Part shown: positions 62,233 to 64,000 of the stretch, in pieces
How the letters are laid out: every line of letters begins with the position of its first letter
How positions within the stretch are numbered: position 1 is the stretch's first letter
From: Flavobacterium sp. UGB4466
GTDB lineage: Bacteria > Bacteroidota > Bacteroidia > Flavobacteriales > Flavobacteriaceae
Length of the DNA: 64,000 bases
Reading direction: 5' to 3'
Assembly: GCF_903469665.1 (NCBI RefSeq)
Contig: NZ_CAGKLC010000009.1
Location: 20,885 to 84,884, forward strand
The notes under the pieces: model-generated
Told to the model about the DNA's origin: nothing
Database searches by the model: none
The model's input: the letters and a program-made list of their open reading frames with translations, nothing else
Made by a program: the position numbers and the translations under genes

Positions 62233-62967
62233 ATGATAAAAATAATCATTCATATTACAAAATTCATTATTGCAGCAGTTACTGCATTATTGTTTGCCTC
62301 TTGTAACTTTAATGTGAATAGTATTAAAGGAAGCGGAAATGTTACTACTGAAAAAAGAACCATACCTGGCAATTTTACAAAAGTGTCGGTTAGCAATGCG
62401 ATAGATCTTGTTATTATCCAATCTGATTCTACGGAAGTTGTTGTGGAAGCTGACGATAACATACAAAAGGAAATCACAACAAAAGTGGAAAACGGAACGT
62501 TATACATCAAATGCAAATACAATAGTTTTCAGGATATTGCCACAAAAAGGGTAACCGTAAAAATGCCTGTTATCGACAAATTAGTCGCCTGGAGCGCCGC
62601 ATCTATCATGAGTAAAGGCCTAATTCAGGGTCAGGATATTAATATTGAAGCTTCAAGTGCTTCAACTGTAGATGTGAATATCGAATCGGATAACATTACT
62701 TGTGATTCAGACAGCGGGAGCTCTATCCGCCTGGAAGGAAAAGCATTAAAAATGCAGGCTTCAGCTTCAAGCGGTGGTAGTGTTAGTGCTCGTAAACTAT
62801 TGGCAAATGAAATTCATGCAGAAGCCTCAAGCGGAGGAGACGTAAATGTTCATCCAATTGTAAATCTGAAAGCCTCAGCCAGCAGCGGAGGAACTATCAA
62901 TTATGACATCACTCCAAAAACAATTGAAAAAACTTCAAGTTCGGGAGGAACGATTAGCCAGGGATAA
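62233..62967 (+). CDS. DUF2807 (head GIN) lipoprotein
   Basis: The 244-residue protein has a lipoprotein signal (TALLFASCNFN, Cys about 25) and the DUF2807 beta-helix pattern with KVSVSNAIDLVIIQSDSTEV, then VVEADDNIQKEITTKVENGT. It has repeated ASSGG words (SASSGGSVS, EASSGGDVN, SASSGGTIN, SSSGGTISQ) as short coils between strands. It is probably anchored facing the periplasm; function is unknown. It is 3 nt after the PspC gene and ends in a terminator. Confidence 0.87.
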   Translation: MIKIIIHITKFIIAAVTALLFASCNFNVNSIKGSGNVTTEKRTIPGNFTKVSVSNAIDLVIIQSDSTEVVVEADDNIQKEITTKVENGTLYIKCKYNSFQDIATKRVTVKMPVIDKLVAWSAASIMSKGLIQGQDINIEASSASTVDVNIESDNITCDSDSGSSIRLEGKALKMQASASSGGSVSARKLLANEIHAEASSGGDVNVHPIVNLKASASSGGTINYDITPKTIEKTSSSGGTISQG

Positions 62968-62991
62968 ACCTTATTTATCTGTTAAATGTAA

Positions 62992-63022
62992 AAAAATCAT
63001 TCATCGAAAGTGGATGATTTTT
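62992..63022 (+). terminator. Hairpin terminator after the first DUF2807 gene
   Basis: AAAAATCATTCAT (62992-63004) pairs with GTGGATGATTTTT (63010-63022) with two G-U pairs, followed by T. Confidence 0.78.
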
Positions 63023-63053
63023 TTATATTTGTCCAAATCAAATCTTAGAATTA

Positions 63054-63926
63054 ATGAAAAAGAATACAGCCCTTCTTCTATTATTATTATTGATCACAAC
63101 CTTAACTTTCGCACAGCGAAGAGAAAAAATAAAAGGATCTAAAATTGTAACCACTTCGGTAAAAGAAGTTGGTGAATTTGATGGCATTGAAGCGGATGAC
63201 AATCTGGAAGTTTACCTGGAACGAGGAGAAAAAAACGAAATTAGAATTGAAGCCGATGATAATCTGCATGAAATCATTGGAACGGATTTAAGAGAAAAAG
63301 TACTTCGCCTCTATACTGCCAAAGAAAGTACGATCTTCAAAAAATTGGTTGTTCATGTTATTTATACCGGTTCATTAAAAACCGTAATTGCCAAAAATGA
63401 GGCTGTAGTCTATGCCATTCAGGAGCTTAAGTTAGACGATATCACTTTTCATAGTTTCGATTACGCTAAATTACTGCTCAACGTAAATTCGAAAAAATTC
63501 AGTTTGTTTGCAGATGACAGATCCAAAACCGAACTAAACTTAAAATCAGAAGATGCTTCCTTACAGCTAAGCAAAAACGCTTCGATTAAAACATTAGTTT
63601 CTGCCATAAAATTCAAATGTGATTTGTACCAAAAAACAACTGCCGCTATTGAAGGTATCGCCGAAAAAGCAACAATTCGTTTGGACAATAACACTGTTTT
63701 TACAGGAATAAAATTTACTTTAAAAGAGGCTAATGTTACCACCGAAGGCTCTTCTGTCGCTACTATTTTAGTGGAGAACAATTTAGCCATCGCAGCCGGC
63801 GATAAATCAGAGGTCTCACTGTTTGGAAGTCCAAAAATCGAACTTACCCGTTTTAGCGAAGAAGCAAAACTCATCAAAAAACCAAGTCCTGTAAAAGCGA
63901 AGGCAACTACGCCATTGCAGGGCTAG
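63054..63926 (+). CDS. DUF2807 family exported protein
   Basis: The 290-residue protein has a signal peptide (MKKNTALLLLLLLITTLTFA) and the DUF2807 pattern with EFDGIEADDNLEVYLERGEK, then NEIRIEADDNLHEIIGTDLR. It is a paralog of the preceding lipoprotein but lacks a lipobox. A separate -7 box TATATTTG (63024-63031) lies just after the terminator, so it is independently transcribed. Its stop lies directly before the tandem octamer array at the window edge. Confidence 0.83.
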   Translation: MKKNTALLLLLLLITTLTFAQRREKIKGSKIVTTSVKEVGEFDGIEADDNLEVYLERGEKNEIRIEADDNLHEIIGTDLREKVLRLYTAKESTIFKKLVVHVIYTGSLKTVIAKNEAVVYAIQELKLDDITFHSFDYAKLLLNVNSKKFSLFADDRSKTELNLKSEDASLQLSKNASIKTLVSAIKFKCDLYQKTTAAIEGIAEKATIRLDNNTVFTGIKFTLKEANVTTEGSSVATILVENNLAIAAGDKSEVSLFGSPKIELTRFSEEAKLIKKPSPVKAKATTPLQG

Positions 63927-64000
63927 ATTCTTAGATTCTTAGATTCTTAGATTCTTAGATTCTTAGATTCTTAGATTCTTAGATTCTTAGATTCTTAGAT
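63927..64000. repeat. Perfect 8-nt tandem array (ATTCTTAG), nine copies, cut by the window edge
   Basis: ATTCTTAG repeats perfectly nine times plus two bases and runs out of the window. It is directly after the last stop codon. The unit can be read as CTTAGATT, the same class as the octamers at 13692, 29218 and 31741, but with no divergence between copies. Confidence 0.92.

Noticed and set aside
63927..64000. CRISPR or phage repeat
   Set aside because: The unit is 8 nt with no spacers; it is a simple tandem repeat.

Overview
The window looks like a chromosomal segment of a Flavobacterium-type member of the Bacteroidota. The grounds are low-GC DNA, a SusC/SusD pair, TonB receptors with carboxypeptidase-regulatory-like N-termini, families typical of the group (DUF4290, DUF5686, DUF4199, START-like, type B L31, GlmU-like fusion), and promoters of the TTG-N19-TAnnTTTG type. 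Three promoters match that consensus exactly (upstream of the zapA operon, the HU gene and tRNA-Met). No species can be assigned from sequence alone.

Layout. 1-2708: the end of a TolC / membrane-fusion / ABC-2 permease exporter operon. 2785-6358 (minus): ABC-F ATPase, GlmU-like sugar nucleotidyltransferase, ribosomal L31. 6620-12843 (plus): DUF4199 protein, GT2 glycosyltransferase, phospho-sugar mutase, YhcG/DUF1016 nuclease, MsbA-like exporter. 12976-18858: DUF2971 protein, EF-hand-like lipoprotein, TonB receptor, M23 peptidase. 19029-21395: coiled-coil protein, ZapA, 6S RNA, RNase Y. 21690-26478: PAS histidine kinase, XerD, two small outer-membrane barrels, AroQ. 26711-34043: DUF5686 protein, CDF metal transporter, MurA (Asp in place of the fosfomycin-target Cys), DUF4290, DUF493, esterase-like hydrolase. 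34434-40528: AAA ATPase, RecQ, Fmt, HU, AlgH/YqgE, aminotransferase IV, START-like protein, tRNA-Met. 40754-43797: small unknowns, a caspase-like protein that has apparently lost its catalytic residues, and an AraC regulator. 43946-50578 (minus): a glycan-uptake operon (SusC, SusD, FN3/beta-helix lipoprotein) with no glycosidase in view and a palindromic operator over its start site. 51526-53628: MFS exporter divergent from an AraC regulator. 53697-58443: a copper/metal-handling cluster. 58799-63926: DUF4442 protein, then DUF4870, PadR, PspC and two DUF2807 proteins.

Two things stand out. First, the copper cluster combines a Cys-rich exported protein, a DUF3347 protein, a compact HMA-AraC fusion regulator, a multicopper oxidase with a Met-rich insert and an apparent CopB-like C-terminal barrel, and a 64-residue exported Cys-pair peptide. 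Second, many intergenic gaps hold foldback elements whose arms are built from degenerate 8-nt units. The unit sequence differs from locus to locus (AATTAGAT, CTAAGGTT, CACGAATT, CTATGTTT, CTTAGATT) but the period stays at 8. Several enclose a second hairpin terminator. They deserve genome-wide analysis.

All assignments come from reading the sequence and recalling families; no search was run. Start codons were moved where the longest frame runs through a promoter -7 box or repeat DNA (for example 6620, 26065, 26711, 33132, 38456, 42039, 52692, 54782, 59251).
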